A DNA stretch of 64,000 bases from Glycine soja (taxonomy: Eukaryota; Streptophyta; Magnoliopsida; Fabales; Fabaceae): the NCBI RefSeq assembly GCF_004193775.1, contig NC_041011.1:16152201-16216200 (forward strand), written 5' to 3'. Of the stretch, positions 11,345 to 23,715 are shown piece after piece. The notes beneath the pieces are model-generated. The model was not told where the DNA came from, ran no database searches, and saw only the letters and a program-made list of their open reading frames with translations. Numbering within the stretch: the first letter of the stretch is position 1; every line of letters starts with the position of its first letter. The position numbers and the translations under genes were made by a program.

Positions 11345-12290
11345 AAAGGACTAAGTGGTAGTGTACCACAACTTCTCAGCAAAATCGTAAAACATTTTAC
11401 AACTCTTGTTTTTTTTTTTTTTTTTCTCTCTTTTCTACTAAAGTCGTAAAAAGATTTTACCACTTTTTAATTTTTTTAAATATAATTTATAACTTTAAAG
11501 TTGTAAATAATTTTATTCAAATTAATATTTTAGTTTTAATTTTATTTAATATTTTTTATATTTTTTTTTCTAATGCTAATGATTTTTTTTCTTAATTACA
11601 GTCCATTCCAATGAGTTTAACTTTAAAATTGTATATGTAGTTACAACTTCATTTTATTAGTGCTTCATTTATAGAAATATATTAAATAAAATATTATAAA
11701 AAATATAGAAAATATTAAATAAAAAATATACAAATATACAAATATATAAAAAATATTAAATAAAAATAAAAACAAAATACAAAGTCATATATATTTTTTA
11801 TTTAAATTAATATTTTTTTGTTTTATTTAATACTTTCTATATTTTTATATTGTTTTATTTAATATATTTTCTATAAATGAAGCACTAATAAAATGAAACT
11901 GTAATTATATGTATAACTTTAAAGTTGAACTCATTGAAAAATAATATAATTAGGAAAAAAATCCTTAACATTAAAAAAAATATAAAAAATATTAAATAAA
12001 ATATAAGAAAAAGTTTTAAAAAATATGAAAAATATTGAATAAAAAATTATACAAAAATATAAAAATATTAAATAAAACTAAAACTAAAAATATTAATTTA
12101 AATACAATTATTTAAAAGTCGTAAATAATTTATGATGATAGTCATGTGTAAAAATAAATTAAGAAGTTGTAATTTTTTTTACTACTTTAGTACCAAAAAA
12201 TTAAAATTATAGAAGGTTTTATCATTTTGAATTAAGAAGTCATGATGAGATATTGTACCAATTAAAAATTTGTTTTCACTTAATAATTTA
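11345..12290. repeat. Large imperfect inverted repeat (fold-back element), about 0.9 kb
   Basis: The left arm (about 11345-11780) and right arm (about 11800-12290) are complementary. The clearest match pairs 11608-11695 with 11850-11935, sharing for example TTTTATTAGTGCTTCATTTA and its complement. A second paired block links ACTAAAGTCGTAAAA-type sequence near 11440 with the complement near 12185. The arms are extremely AT-rich and the spacer is short. This looks like a MITE or fold-back element. No protein is encoded, and target duplications could not be fixed because the ends are degenerate. Confidence 0.75.
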
Positions 12291-12599
12291 GAAAAAAATT
12301 TACCTAAAGGATCATTTCGCCCCTAAAGTATCCTTTATTCCATTAACTATTGAACATTCAGTTTCTTTTGGTTCTGAATATTTCAACCCAATTTTATATA
12401 ATTTAAATTAAATTGTTACCATCCGAAACTTGAACAGTTAAAATTAACTTTGGTAAGTGTCTGTAGGTCTGACTGGATTGGACTGGACGAGTAAGTAGGT
12501 TGTAAGCTAGAAACTCGGCGTCTCGGTACTCCAACGAAGCCAAGGATAAGTATGTAGTTTGCGCGGGATAAAAAGAAGAATGAAAACCTACAGATATCA

Positions 12600-13280
12600 A
12601 TGGCGGAGTCCAATCCTCACTTCTCCGACGACACGCCCTCACCTGCTTCTTCCGTCGACTCCCCATCCCCGCCGCCGACTTTCAACGGCATCGTCATGGT
12701 GTCGCAGCCGGACACCCAGGACGTTTTCCACACGCCGCCGGAGGACTCATCGCTTCACTCCTCCGACAACGGAGGCGTCGAACGTTGTGCCGTTAATCTC
12801 GCCGTCGACGTAGATGCCGTGAGTCAGGGGTTCGTCAATTTCTGCGATGGATCGAAGTTCGTTGATTCGGGGAAGGATTCGGATTTTCTAGGATTTTCGG
12901 AAGTTCAACCGACGCAGGAAAAGAACGTGGGAGAGAGTATTATGGGGAGTTCCGAAGGAAAGCTGGTGTCTGAGGTGAACGATATTTCAGTGAAGAATAA
13001 CTGTTCTGGGAAAGTGGCATGCACTGCTGATGGGGTTGTGGAAGCTTCTGGAATGCTGAAGAGTCGTCGTTCGAAGAATGAAGCAGCAACTGGAACGGAA
13101 CGTGGTGGCAACAATAGTGAGAAATGGAATGTTTTTGATGTGTTGAGAGTTTTCTCACAGAACAATGATGATGTTGAAGAAAATCATGATCATCTCAGTT
13201 TGTTGGATGTGGCAAAGGCTCATGGGGTAACTTTTCCTCGCCCAAGGTGGTGGCCAGACGATGATAAGTTCGAACCTTAA
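12600..13280 (+). CDS. Single-exon plant protein of unknown function, 226 aa
   Basis: An intact 226-codon frame starts with ATGGCG in a good plant start context (ATCAATGGCG). The base composition of its first 250 bp (GC-rich, codon-like) differs sharply from the flanks. The N-terminus is Ser/Pro/Asp-rich and probably disordered; the middle is acidic and polar. The last 50 residues look structured, with NVFDVLRVFSQN followed by LLDVAKAHGVTFPRPRWW and an acidic end. No signal peptide, membrane segment or enzyme motif is visible. I do not recognise the family. The intact frame, the start context and the absence of transposon features make it the best candidate host gene in the window. A GC-rich 5' flank just before the ATG may be its 5' UTR. 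Confidence 0.8.
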   Translation: MAESNPHFSDDTPSPASSVDSPSPPPTFNGIVMVSQPDTQDVFHTPPEDSSLHSSDNGGVERCAVNLAVDVDAVSQGFVNFCDGSKFVDSGKDSDFLGFSEVQPTQEKNVGESIMGSSEGKLVSEVNDISVKNNCSGKVACTADGVVEASGMLKSRRSKNEAATGTERGGNNSEKWNVFDVLRVFSQNNDDVEENHDHLSLLDVAKAHGVTFPRPRWWPDDDKFEP

Positions 13281-14083
13281 AGATTAGTATGAAGAGATTG
13301 ATGGACTTTTGTGCTGTTTGTTCCATCATGGAGGAGAAAGTGAAGGGAAGTTCATTCTAAGGTGGATTTGTTTTTTGTTTTTAGGACACTTTCTGTTGTT
13401 GGCAGCTAGTTTTTTTGAAAAGTGATCTGCTTTCTAGCTTTTGTCCTTGGAATTGAAATTGTCCTAAATGTCTACTTTGTTTAATGGATGATAGTGTGGT
13501 AGGAATGGTAGGTTTCTAATTTCTATCATTGGGATGTTGGTTTGTCTCTTGTAATTCTGATCCAAACCTTGAATTAAGATCACCAACCTATTATGAATAA
13601 CCGTGTGTTGTGGCTGCTTACATTTTAGATGTACTGTTTGCTTGTGTGTGACGTGTGGCTTCATTTTTTTTTGGGGCAATTTGTTGTATTGTTTCCATTT
13701 TATTATTTCTTTGATTTTCGTTTGCGTGATTGTTTAAACTCTGATGTTGAATTATGAAAAAAGGTTGAAGAGATATATGTTAGGCTGTTATGTAGCTATA
13801 GAAGAAGAAATTAAAAGTAATATTTTTCAGGTTGAGTAATGGGATGATTAATTAACTGAACGAGTTCCAATGAGGCTTTAGTCAGATTGAATTGATAGAA
13901 GGATAAGCTTGAAAGATTGAATAGCTGGAAAAAGGCCAAGTCGTGATTCATGCTTGATCATTGGCAAAAATGTTCTGGTCTTGGCTGCTAATGACACCTT
14001 TATTGTAATACGAGGTAACTGGAGTGGAAAGTATTATATAACTGCTTACGGTCTGGATATTAAAGAATAACTTTTTCCGTCTG
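13281..14083. other. 3' flank of the 226-aa gene and intergenic DNA
   Basis: This probably contains the 3' UTR of the upstream gene (T-rich stretches and TTGT-type motifs to about 13750). No further coding frame is supported. The short frame at 13464-13679 on the minus strand has no domain features. Confidence 0.5.
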
Positions 14084-14452
14084 TTGCAACTAGGGTGATT
14101 CTGTGCACCCAACGTTATTGTTGGTGCATCCAGCATTTTAAGTGAATGGGTGAAAATGTTCTTCACTACTCAAGTTGATCCCTATGAGTCATACGGATCA
14201 AGTTATCCCTATGAGTCATACAAATCATGTTGATCTGTATGACTCATACGGATCAAGTTCGTCCGTACAAACCATACGGATCAACTTGATCCGTATGTTT
14301 AAATTATACTTACGGATCAAACTCATCCGTACAAACCATACGGATCAACCACGAACTCGCGTACCTTCGACGTAGGGTAGTTTTGGAATTAACGAAAAAT
14401 GTTGGGTGTACAAGCAATAGAGCTGGTGCACTTAGCATCACCCTTGCAACTA
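14084..14452. mobile_element. Non-autonomous MULE-like element (351 bp) with perfect 9-bp target duplication
   Basis: The element spans 14093-14443. Its ends are inverted repeats (left GGGTGATTCTGTGCACCC; right, reversed, GGGTGATGCTAAGTGCAC, both followed by a second CACCCA-type motif and ending near ACATT/GCATT). It is flanked by identical 9-bp duplications TTGCAACTA at 14084-14092 and 14444-14452, the length typical of the Mutator superfamily. The core is a chain of CATACGGATCAA/TTGATCCGTATG palindromes like those at 1165-1410, which ties it to the MULE at the left end. It has no coding capacity. Confidence 0.9.
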
Positions 14453-15057
14453 TTAAGGCTGTGACAAATTTGGTGATTTCAGAATCTGATCACACTATAC
14501 AGTGGTTTCACTTTACCAAACTGCAAAGGTAAATTTTTCTACAGTTACTCTTGGGTCAATGTCAGGCTGGTTGCTAACAAAGGTTTTTATTTCACTATAG
14601 AACTGGTCTGGTCTATTGGAAAGCGAACAATACATTGTGTACATCTGCATGATATGAAGGTCTCAAGGTCCAGATTCATAATTTTGTTGTAACCATTAGC
14701 TTTTAGCTTGTTTCAAGGTACTCTTAAACTATGAATACTTGTTCTTCTTTGAATGGTGTTGGGAGAGTTGGATCACTTCTTTTTATACAGGCTATAGACC
14801 TTTAGTGTAAAATAACACTAGTCTCCTTATTCTCTATCACACTCATTCATACACTCACATTATGCTTGATACACTGCTCTAAGCTGCATGCTGTACTGTT
14901 ACTTTATATTCTTCCCATCTTGTTATGTTGTACTGAAAATGTTTAACAACTGCTTCGCACATACATACTAAAATAAGCAGCATTGCTTTCTATGTTTGCT
15001 CTCCCATTCAGCTTCAGTTATTGAATGGAGATTCAAAGTTATTTAAATTCTAGTAAA
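14453..15057. other. Intergenic DNA between MITE and Helitron end
   Basis: Moderately AT-rich sequence with no convincing open frame, splice pattern or repeat boundary. Confidence 0.5.
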
Positions 15058-15086
15058 CTAGTTGGGTGACCCATGCGATGCATGGG
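15058..15086 (-). terminator. Helitron 3' end: hairpin plus CTAG
   Basis: Minus strand: CCCATGC-ATC-GCATGGG (15086-15070), then TCACCCAA, then CTAG at 15061-15058, followed by T. A short GC hairpin a few bases before a CTRR end, with insertion next to T, is the defining 3' signature of Helitrons and acts as the rolling-circle terminator. Confidence 0.85.
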
Positions 15087-15639
15087 CTATTATATGAACT
15101 ATAATAATTTTTGTGTCAAAACTATTAATATTATATAATAACTTCATGAAAATTAATGTTACTCATAATGATTGAATTTTAATAATTTAGCTTGAAACCA
15201 ATAAAATTCATACAGATAGACAATATTGTATATTAGTATATTGTTCTTCACTTGCTTAAAATCCCCATATTTTTTCCTGCTTGAGTATATGGCCAAATGA
15301 ATAAAGTGCAACAAATTCCCTGAAAATTTAATATACTCACATAATTAACTTTCAACAAATTGCAAATTAAAAAGAAAACTTAATAGATTTTCAACCATGA
15401 ATACCTGAACGACAGAAAATGACTTCCAAATTATTTTGTATTAACTTCTTCATGATAGAACTTGATTGATAATATACTCTAAAATGAATAACATGTGCCA
15501 GTCAAAATTGATATTATTTATCAACTATGGTGGTCAATCACAGTATAAATTGAATTAAAGCATATGAGACTTAAAAATAAGTTGTAAAATTTACATATTT
15601 ACCTATGTATATAAATTTATGAAAACTTCTTTGTATACA

Positions 15640-18600
15640 ACATTTGAAGTATTGTTTGTCTCTTGGTACTCATCATCAGTTGCTATAATTTTCAATCCAT
15701 TCCTGGATGTAACTCTGGACAATGCAACATAAAGCTGACCATGTGAAAAAACAGGTTGTTGTAGATACACTCCATGTGCTTCAAAGATGGACCTTAGCTT
15801 TTGTTGATAGTCATAGCAAATGAAATAGCCAAAGGAAATTGCCTTCTTTGAAATTTGAAAGGAATTTTTGTGTCAGAAGGTGTTAATGATATCTTGGTAT
15901 ATAATACCTATTTTACTTCCAATAATGACTTTTGCTTCAAGCACTTATTTTCCCAACTTTGTTACAATAAGCCGAGTACGGTTGCAAAGACCTGCAATCT
16001 GATCCATGTTTCTTAACAGCATGATAGGTACGCCAACTTTTAGATTTAACTTAGACTAGGAAGCCCAGAAGCAGAAATTGTGTTAAAATTTTTTGTAGTG
16101 TGTAGATCATCAGTACAATCAACTCCATCATTAGCAGATAATGGAGAATCATAACTCAAACATTCAGTTTCTTCCCCAGGCATTAATGACAACATATAAT
16201 TATTGACCATGTCAACAATGTCATTTTTAGGAGCTAAAACAGCCTTATTTTGAAAGAAATTTGGATCATTCATATTATCCAAAAAAAGATGGAGAATTAG
16301 AATTGACAATTGATTCAAGTGAGTCACCTTTTTTTTTGTATTTAAATCTTCTGGAATATCAAGAGTGATATCATTATCATTGCTTAGACCAATACTCATC
16401 ACTTACTCTCAATATCCAATCCAAAAAAAGTTTCCTTTATGAAATTTCTGAATCTGAAACTCAAGCTAGCAGCCTCATGTTTGTGGTTAATGTCATCACT
16501 TCACAATAACTCCAGATATAAGAAGAGTTGATTGTAGCCCCCACAACTTCCTGCCTTGTTCCCTTTTGAATAACGGATAATTTGTCTGAAATCTCCACCT
16601 AAATACTTTTCCTCCAAATGGAAGCTGTAAATTTTATTGTTATCAAAACGAAGGATATCCCTAAATGTTCTGTCAACAACTTCAAAGCAATGTTTGAGTC
16701 ATGGGTGCCTCATCCCATATTATTAGCTTTGACTCGAATATTATTTCTGCTAGTTGACTTCCTTGTTTTATGTTGTATGTAGAGTCTTCATCAACATTTA
16801 TAGGAATTGCAAACCTTGAATGAGCAGTTCTATCCCCAGGAATCAAGAGAGCAACTATTCAGCTAGAAGCCACAGTCAACATGATATACTCCTTTTGATC
16901 TTAAGGCAGCTGACAAAGCCCTCCATATAAAGGTTTTCCCTGTTCCTCCATAACCATAAAGGAAAAACAATCCAGGTTTTTGGTGTCTAACTCTTTCAAT
17001 TATTGAATCATATATATTTCTTTGCTCCATAGTCATAATGGACATCAACCTGTTGTGTTCTTCTACAAGAGCTTTTCTGTCATAGTTTAACTCATAAAAA
17101 ATCAGCTTGTTACCTCTTTCTGTCAGAAAGCTATAATCTGGTTGAGGCACAGATGGAAAATTACTTAAGCTCTTGTTATTGCTTTGTAATAAACATTCTA
17201 TATCTGCTAGAGCAAAATTCTTCTAGAAGCTCAAACAAAATCAGATCTGTAGTTTCATTATTATATATAAGCTTAACCAAATATTAAAAGGTACATAATA
17301 AGATGTATTAATTTCTACATATATATATAAATTAATCAACAAAATAAGCAAATAACATACAAAACAATTAAATACCTTGGAAGTTTAGAAGATTTCTGTG
17401 TCTGTGCAAGATATCATCGTCACTCAAATGTTGCCAAGTCTTGTTCCAAACATACTTGGGTCTCTTGATAATTGATTAGCCAACAATAAGGTGACAAACA
17501 ATTTTCGCAAATAATTTGTTTTTCCCCAATGGCTTGACTCTTCAATTGCATCTATATACTCCATGCCATCATATAATAAACCCATAGCAAAACATGCTTC
17601 CTTGAAAGTATGATAGACAATATTATTAATAGTCCTTATTTGAGAATATGATTCCGCTCCTATAACATAATTCAGCAAGGTCCTCAAATAAAAAAATTCT
17701 TCAGTGCCAGGAGGTACAAAATGAAGTCTTCCAATTGAAAAACCCTTTTTTCATGGAAACCATTGATGTTCACCATTCTTCCAAACAGACTTCAATGGAA
17801 ACTGACTATATGTGAAACTTACTGCTTCTTTATAAATTCTATTAGCATCCATCCATGCTAGAAATTTTGTTTTTTGAATATTTGGCTTGTTAAGCACATC
17901 ATCAATTGAATCGTCATCATCAAAAATGACAACCTGTTCATTTGGTAAATGAAAATTAAGACATTCCACTGCAGGTTCTTTGTAGTTAACATCAAAACAA
18001 AATATTCTCCAAGCAGTTTCATAGGAAGAGAGATATCTACAATCATAGTACATTTTTGTTTCATCAACTAACTTTGCACTATTTCCATCCTTTCCACTCG
18101 CATAAAAACTTGTAGTAACTTTGTCATGTCCTTTATTGACATATTTGAACAAATATTTGATGGATCATGACTAGTTACACCATTCAACATTGATATGAGC
18201 ATTAAAAATCAAACACAAATGCTTGTTATATGGCACAACAAATCTGTTGTCTGTAAAACACTCTCCTTTCTTAACAGTTATACCATTATTTCTTTTATAT
18301 ACTAGATATCCATCAGCATCTATAGAAGTTGACTCAACCCATTTTTTGGGAAAATACTTGGTACACTTACCATTTTGCATGCAAGGAAATTTGTAATTTT
18401 GATCACCACATGGACCATGAATTGTTGAAGAGGTAACGATTTTAAACAATTTAGGATCCCTCTCCTTATCTGGAATTTCAGCACATAAATAATCATGTCT
18501 ATCTGATCAGGACTAACATGTCTGAACTCATTTTGCATCCACAATAGAATATGAGCACGAGGTAGACCTCGCTTTTGAAATTCAATTGTGTAAATAACTG

Positions 18601-21022
18601 TGAAAAAATGATATATGATAAATCAATAAATTAAAAATAGGATAAATACTTTTTGATTACCATATATATTTTAAAAAGATATGGACAATATAATGCGTGT
18701 ACCTAATCTGACTCTTCCAAAAATATATTGTTTCTTGATCTGTTTGATTAAATGATCTAATTTGATTTTGAACAACCTGCATACCAAATCTGGGCGATCT
18801 TGTGGTTTAAGCTTATACTTGTCTAAGAATCCAGTTATTTCTGGCCATTTGTGGTTGCAAGTAAAAGTGATGAAAAAATTTGGATATCCAGCCCAACCAC
18901 ATATTGCCATTGCATCTTGGTAATTTTGTAACATATACCTTGTTCCTCCTACAAAAGATGATGGTAATACAATGCGTCTCCCTGCAGTTGCTGGGCTTAT
19001 TTCACCTCTAAGAATTGTGTCTGAGAGACCTTTGTACAATTCAGCTCTCAACTTTTTTTGATGTGTTCTAACCCACTGTATCCTTGAAGACTCTATTGTG
19101 CTATAAGCATCCACAAAATAGTTGATTTCTTAGTATCTCTATGTTGGATCCTATAAGCAAACCACTCTCTGAGTTACTTTCTGTCTTTTAATAGAATCTC
19201 TGCATGTACTTTCATTGAATTGTATGTCATCTCTATATCCATCTTCTCCTTTTGGAAATAACAATGGATATTGCAAAGGCAAGTAAACAGGCTCATAAAC
19301 TGTGATATGCTTGAACAATCCAAATTGAGTTTCTACTGTTACATCTCATATCTGTTGCATTGAAGTCACCAACAATTAACATTGCAACTTCTGATGCTGT
19401 TGGCAAATTATATCTTCGACCATCCCGTTCTCTCTTGCCGAAAATTTTCATTTTCAATGTTGGATGATTGAAGTTGTTTTTCAAGTAATGGAGAACCCTA
19501 TAATTAGCTGCATATGGGTTATAAACATCTAGAAGTTTCATAATATCCCTCACAATGGATGCTTGAAGATGTGCAGAATCATTATCCATTCTGCATATAT
19601 AATAAGCAATAGAATACATTAGAAATGTTTGAGATAAAAATATATTAATAGATAAAAATGATTCAGATATAAATACCTTACAGCTGGCATTCTATTTTGT
19701 ATTTCGTTCTGCGTATCATAAATATAAATCTAAGCAAACTTCGGTTTATTTGCTGGAGGAAGCAAACTTCCAATGTGATGAAAATTCTCACCATTAATCA
19801 CTAACATGGGAGGAGCCCTCCCATCATTTATCAACTTCAATACTTTAGCACCCATCGAAGTAAATGCAAACATACTGTTAAATGATCTAATATTTTCCAA
19901 AAAATATATGCTTCTCTTGTCATGTTTGTGATAAAGATCATACAATGGTTGAGGAGGTTCTTTGTATTCAGGCATGACAATCGGGCCCTGTGCGCATCAC
20001 ATTGCAAACTTTGGTTTTTTTTGCTTTATATTGCTTCTGAACTCTTTCTTCATACCACATCAGAGCACCACAATGATAATCCAGAATCATTTTGCATAAT
20101 GATAATCTCTTCACGTAAATGTTCAGACATATCATTTGTTTCATCTGCAATTTACAAAGAAACAATAGTTTTAATATTTTTTGACATCTATTTGTAGTAG
20201 GTAAATTACAAATAATAATTGAAGTTCTTTAAAATACCTTGATCATGATTTGTCTCCATTTGTCCTGTCTCTTCTTAACGAATAAGATTTTGCATTATCA
20301 GAGGTCTATTTTGGGGGAATCTATCAATATCTTGAAGTTCTTCTCTATTGCTATCATCTTTATGACCATTTTGATTGGAAGTCTGATGAACAGAACTACT
20401 GCTTTGGTTTATGAAAAATCTTTGAGGAGCAATGCTCCTTCTACAAGTTAAGGATACTGAACACATTGACATAACAAATATCAAATTTAATTTATAATTT
20501 ACACGATTTGATAAATTATATTTGATAAGTAAAGTAACTTGTCAATACCATTTGTGATATAAGATAATGGTTGCAGCTGAGAATCCTCATCATTTTGTTG
20601 CTTTTCTTCAATTTTCATGCTTCCATTTTCTGCCCCACGACTCCGTGTACTTTTTATAATAAATCTGCCAGGGCCAATTCTTCTTTTACTATTTGAGACA
20701 CTATGTAATGAAACATTCTTTGTAGCTTTTATTTGTCTTCTTTCAACCATTTTTTCACTTCTATTTCCTGTAACTAATAATATAGATTCTTATTATATAT
20801 AAAATTCTAACTTCCATTTTCTACTTTATATTTGATAGCTGATACATAAAATAGATAAATTAATGAATAAATACCTTTTGCATTATTAGATTCAGACCCC
20901 ATTATTGATTTTCTTTCTGATTGGCTGCAATCATACATAGATGCTTGAACCTGACCAGAACATAAGATAGGTGACACAACTTGTTTCTGAGATCTCATCC
21001 TCCTTGTAATCATCCAACACAA
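15640..21022 (-). pseudogene. Helitron Rep/helicase (RepHel), decayed
   Basis: Minus-strand pieces in order: a low-complexity N-terminus (20750-20165); a Cys/His segment YHCGALMWYEERV (about 20075); NIRSFNSMFAFTS (about 19880); YNLPTASEVAMLIVGDF (about 19400); the Helitron-like N domain with ATAGRRIVLPSSF and DAMAICGWAGYPNFFITFTC (19114-18671); the Rep HUH region EFQKRGLPRAHIL (18590-18551); and then a PIF1-type helicase with Walker A GYGGTGKT (about 16960-16930), motif II IWDEAPM (about 16720-16700) and motif VI SHGQLYVALSRVTS (15763-15703). The enzyme would nick and unwind DNA for rolling-circle transposition. Many stops and frameshifts are present, especially 16050-16860 and 19115-19290. 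The first HUH His is Arg (codon 18557-18559). Exon limits are approximate. Confidence 0.85.
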
Positions 21023-21180
21023 TCAAATTATCTTTTTGGTTCATTGGATTATAAACTTGGTCTGAAGATATCAGTTCAATAGCTCTTTGATACTTATATG
21101 TTAAGCTTTTAAGTTCAACCTACTAACGTTTTTGGAATTAACTATGTCTTTTATCATTTTACTTAAAATTGCCTTATTTA

Positions 21181-21460
21181 CTGTCCGAAATAAACAGTTG
21201 CATAATTAATTGATATTGGTTTAAAATTAAAAAGTCATTGAGAAGTTAAAAAGACTAACTCTCTGGTAATGTGCTATGCCTTGTTTGATAAAACTAAATA
21301 CCATTAATTATAAGAGATTACTGTCCAAAATAAATAGTTGCATAATTAATTGATACCGGTTAAAAATCAAAAAGTCATTTGAGAAGTTAAAAAGACTCAC
21401 TCTCTGGTAATGTGCTATGCCTTGTTTGATAAAATTAAATATCATTACTTATAAGAGATA
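21181..21460. repeat. 140-bp tandem duplication, two copies
   Basis: The unit starting CTGTCC(G/A)AAATAAA at 21181 repeats at 21321 with only scattered substitutions and single-base indels. Both copies contain CTCTCTGGTAATGTGCTATG. It is a non-coding local duplication inside the Helitron, upstream of the Rep/helicase gene. Confidence 0.85.
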
Positions 21461-22389
21461 AGAAATGCGTTATATAATATAAATATCAGTTTTGTTAAAC
21501 TACTGCATTGAACTACTACAAAACACATTTATTTATTTGTTTAATATTCTAAATGTTTTGGGAATCTTATGCTTCTTTACTTGCAGGAGGTTGGAACTTA
21601 ATGTGCAGTAATGGTTTCTTACATCAACAAAAAATGAAATTTTACATTCCTTTTACTTATTTATTAATCTTATTTCGTAACTGCTTTTCTTCAGATACAC
21701 TTTGTTGTGTATCTGTATTTATAGTCAGTGTTATAAAAATTTCACTATTGCACTGAAAAATTATATATCAGCAAGGTCAAAACTGATTTTTTTATACATT
21801 ATAAATTTGAGTTATAGTAACACAGAAAAATCAGTTCATTGAAAATTTTCTATTAAATAAAAATTCACGTAGTTCAAGTTTTATTCATTTCTGAAAACAC
21901 TTAAAAAATCAGTGAATACTCTTCATCTGCTGGTTCTTAAAAAAATCAGTGTTTTCTCAATTTAAGTTGAAAACTTCTAATCATGCTTATATATCAAGAT
22001 AGATAACATGTGATTAAGACTTGATACAACTACTGTTTATAAAGAACTTTTTTTAATGAAATGTAGTATGGACCTCATAATTTTATGTTTACAATGTGTT
22101 ATTGATAAAAAAAATTTATCTAACTTTTCATAGATTTCAGAATAATAAATAGTGAATATATATATACACACACTAAACATTAGATATAATTCAAATAAAA
22201 TATTCATTAACATGCCAAACTGGCTAATTCCAAATAAAGTAAAGACTTTTGAAAATGCAAAATGTTAAAAAAAAAACTGCCAAATATCCTGATTGTGCAT
22301 TCAGATGGTATAATCTTTGAACAATGCTGAAACAAAACTACAGAATAAGATAATATATCCAAATATAGTTCCTTCAAAAACTAAAGACA
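21461..22389. other. AT-rich Helitron spacer, no gene seen
   Basis: Lies between the Rep/helicase and RPA-like genes. The 67-codon frame at 21553-21756 has no recognisable features. A TATATA/CACACA tract lies at about 22158-22173. Confidence 0.5.
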
Positions 22390-23710
22390 GATCATTCAGG
22401 TGGTTCAATCTTCACAAGTCTTCTTTGAATCTTTGGTTGTAGATGCCTGAGTTTCACCAAGTTCTACACAATCGTCTTCCTCCAACACTTCACTAGATCT
22501 TTTGTATGATTTTTTACTTGTTGGAGTCTGTTCAACATCAACAATGGCCTAGGATAATTTGCCGTTGGAATCTACTTCTTCAATAGCAGTTTGCACCACA
22601 AAGTAGATGGTTTCAATTTGATTAAAAATAAAATGGCACATAAATTTTAAATAATTAAATTCATTAACATTTAAAGAAAATAAAATACTATTTAACTTAC
22701 CAAAGATTTATCTTCAGCTAATTGATTCAGAGTGTAAATGAGTTCAGCTGCTTCTTCGTGGTTCCCAATCTATATAAGTATAATAGTTTTAAAAGATTAG
22801 TTGTATTTACTACATATTAATCATTTTTAAGCAAAAAGATCTATTTAAATCACCAGCAGATATTTTTTATTCTTAACCTCTTGGACAGTTTCAGTCTTAT
22901 CTGTCAGCCTTTTCACTGTAAGCTTTGCCACTTCTGATAGATGTTACCATCATTGACTTCAATTTTGAACAAAAATTATTTGTCCTTAAATGAATTGAAG
23001 AGAGTTGGAAACTGATGACCTTTAATTCCCTTGTGGAGTTTATTATATAATTTATATAATAAATCAGAAAACTTATAATATAATCTGTATAAACAATATA
23101 TATGGGTTGGGAATTATTTTAAATGTACCCTTTCATTCTCTTCAAGTACATCCTTGCCGATTTTCCAATAAAGAAATTAACAACCCGATCAAACAATATG
23201 AATGCCGTACTTCCTGTGTTATCTATGACCTTAATATGCAACTTGAACCTGAAATTATGATATTATATGATTATGATATACAATCTTAATATATTAATCA
23301 GAATATGTGGAACAAAATCTGTCAAGCTTATATGTTTGTCTTATTTCAGATAAATTATTCTTAAAACATAAATGGTACCTAGCAATTGTGCAAAACCATC
23401 CTGTGACACTTTTCACATAATGTTTTTGGTCCCACTTAAGTAATCTTACGCTTTCATTTAGAGCACGAATGATAGCACCAACCCTTCTCAGGTTCAACTT
23501 CAATCACTTTTGCAAAAACTGTACGAGAGCTCTTCTACTCAATTTGAATAATAATAAAAAAAATTAATAAGAATTTTCAGTTAAATCAAATAATATTTAA
23601 GTAAGAATATACGTACCTGTCTTGCCTCAATCAATTTTGATATTGTCATATTCTGAGACCAAAGAAAGTCATCAAATATTGAGAAAGCCAAATTATTGGT
23701 CATTTGACTA
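22390..23710 (-). pseudogene. Helitron RPA-like protein, C-terminal part
   Basis: Minus-strand exons encode FDDFLWSQNMTISKLIEARQ (ending at 23617 with a GT donor), then VFAKVIEVEPEKGWCYHSCSK (about 23510-23440), a zinc-finger-like CEKCH (about 23410), an OB-fold FKLHIKVIDNTGSTAF (about 23240), and short 3' exons with IGNHEEAAELIYTLNQLAED (about 22770-22710). This is the order of the C-terminal half of plant RPA70-type proteins carried by Helitrons, which bind single-stranded DNA. A frameshift follows CSK. The N-terminal half is at 51836-52705, and the two meet at the CAACT duplication of element A. Confidence 0.75.
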
Positions 23711-23715
23711 ACAAC

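Noticed and set aside
22140..22200. Possible Helitron 5' TC end near the TATATA/CACACA tract
   Set aside because: The RPA-like gene of the same Helitron lies upstream of it, so the 5' end must be further away.
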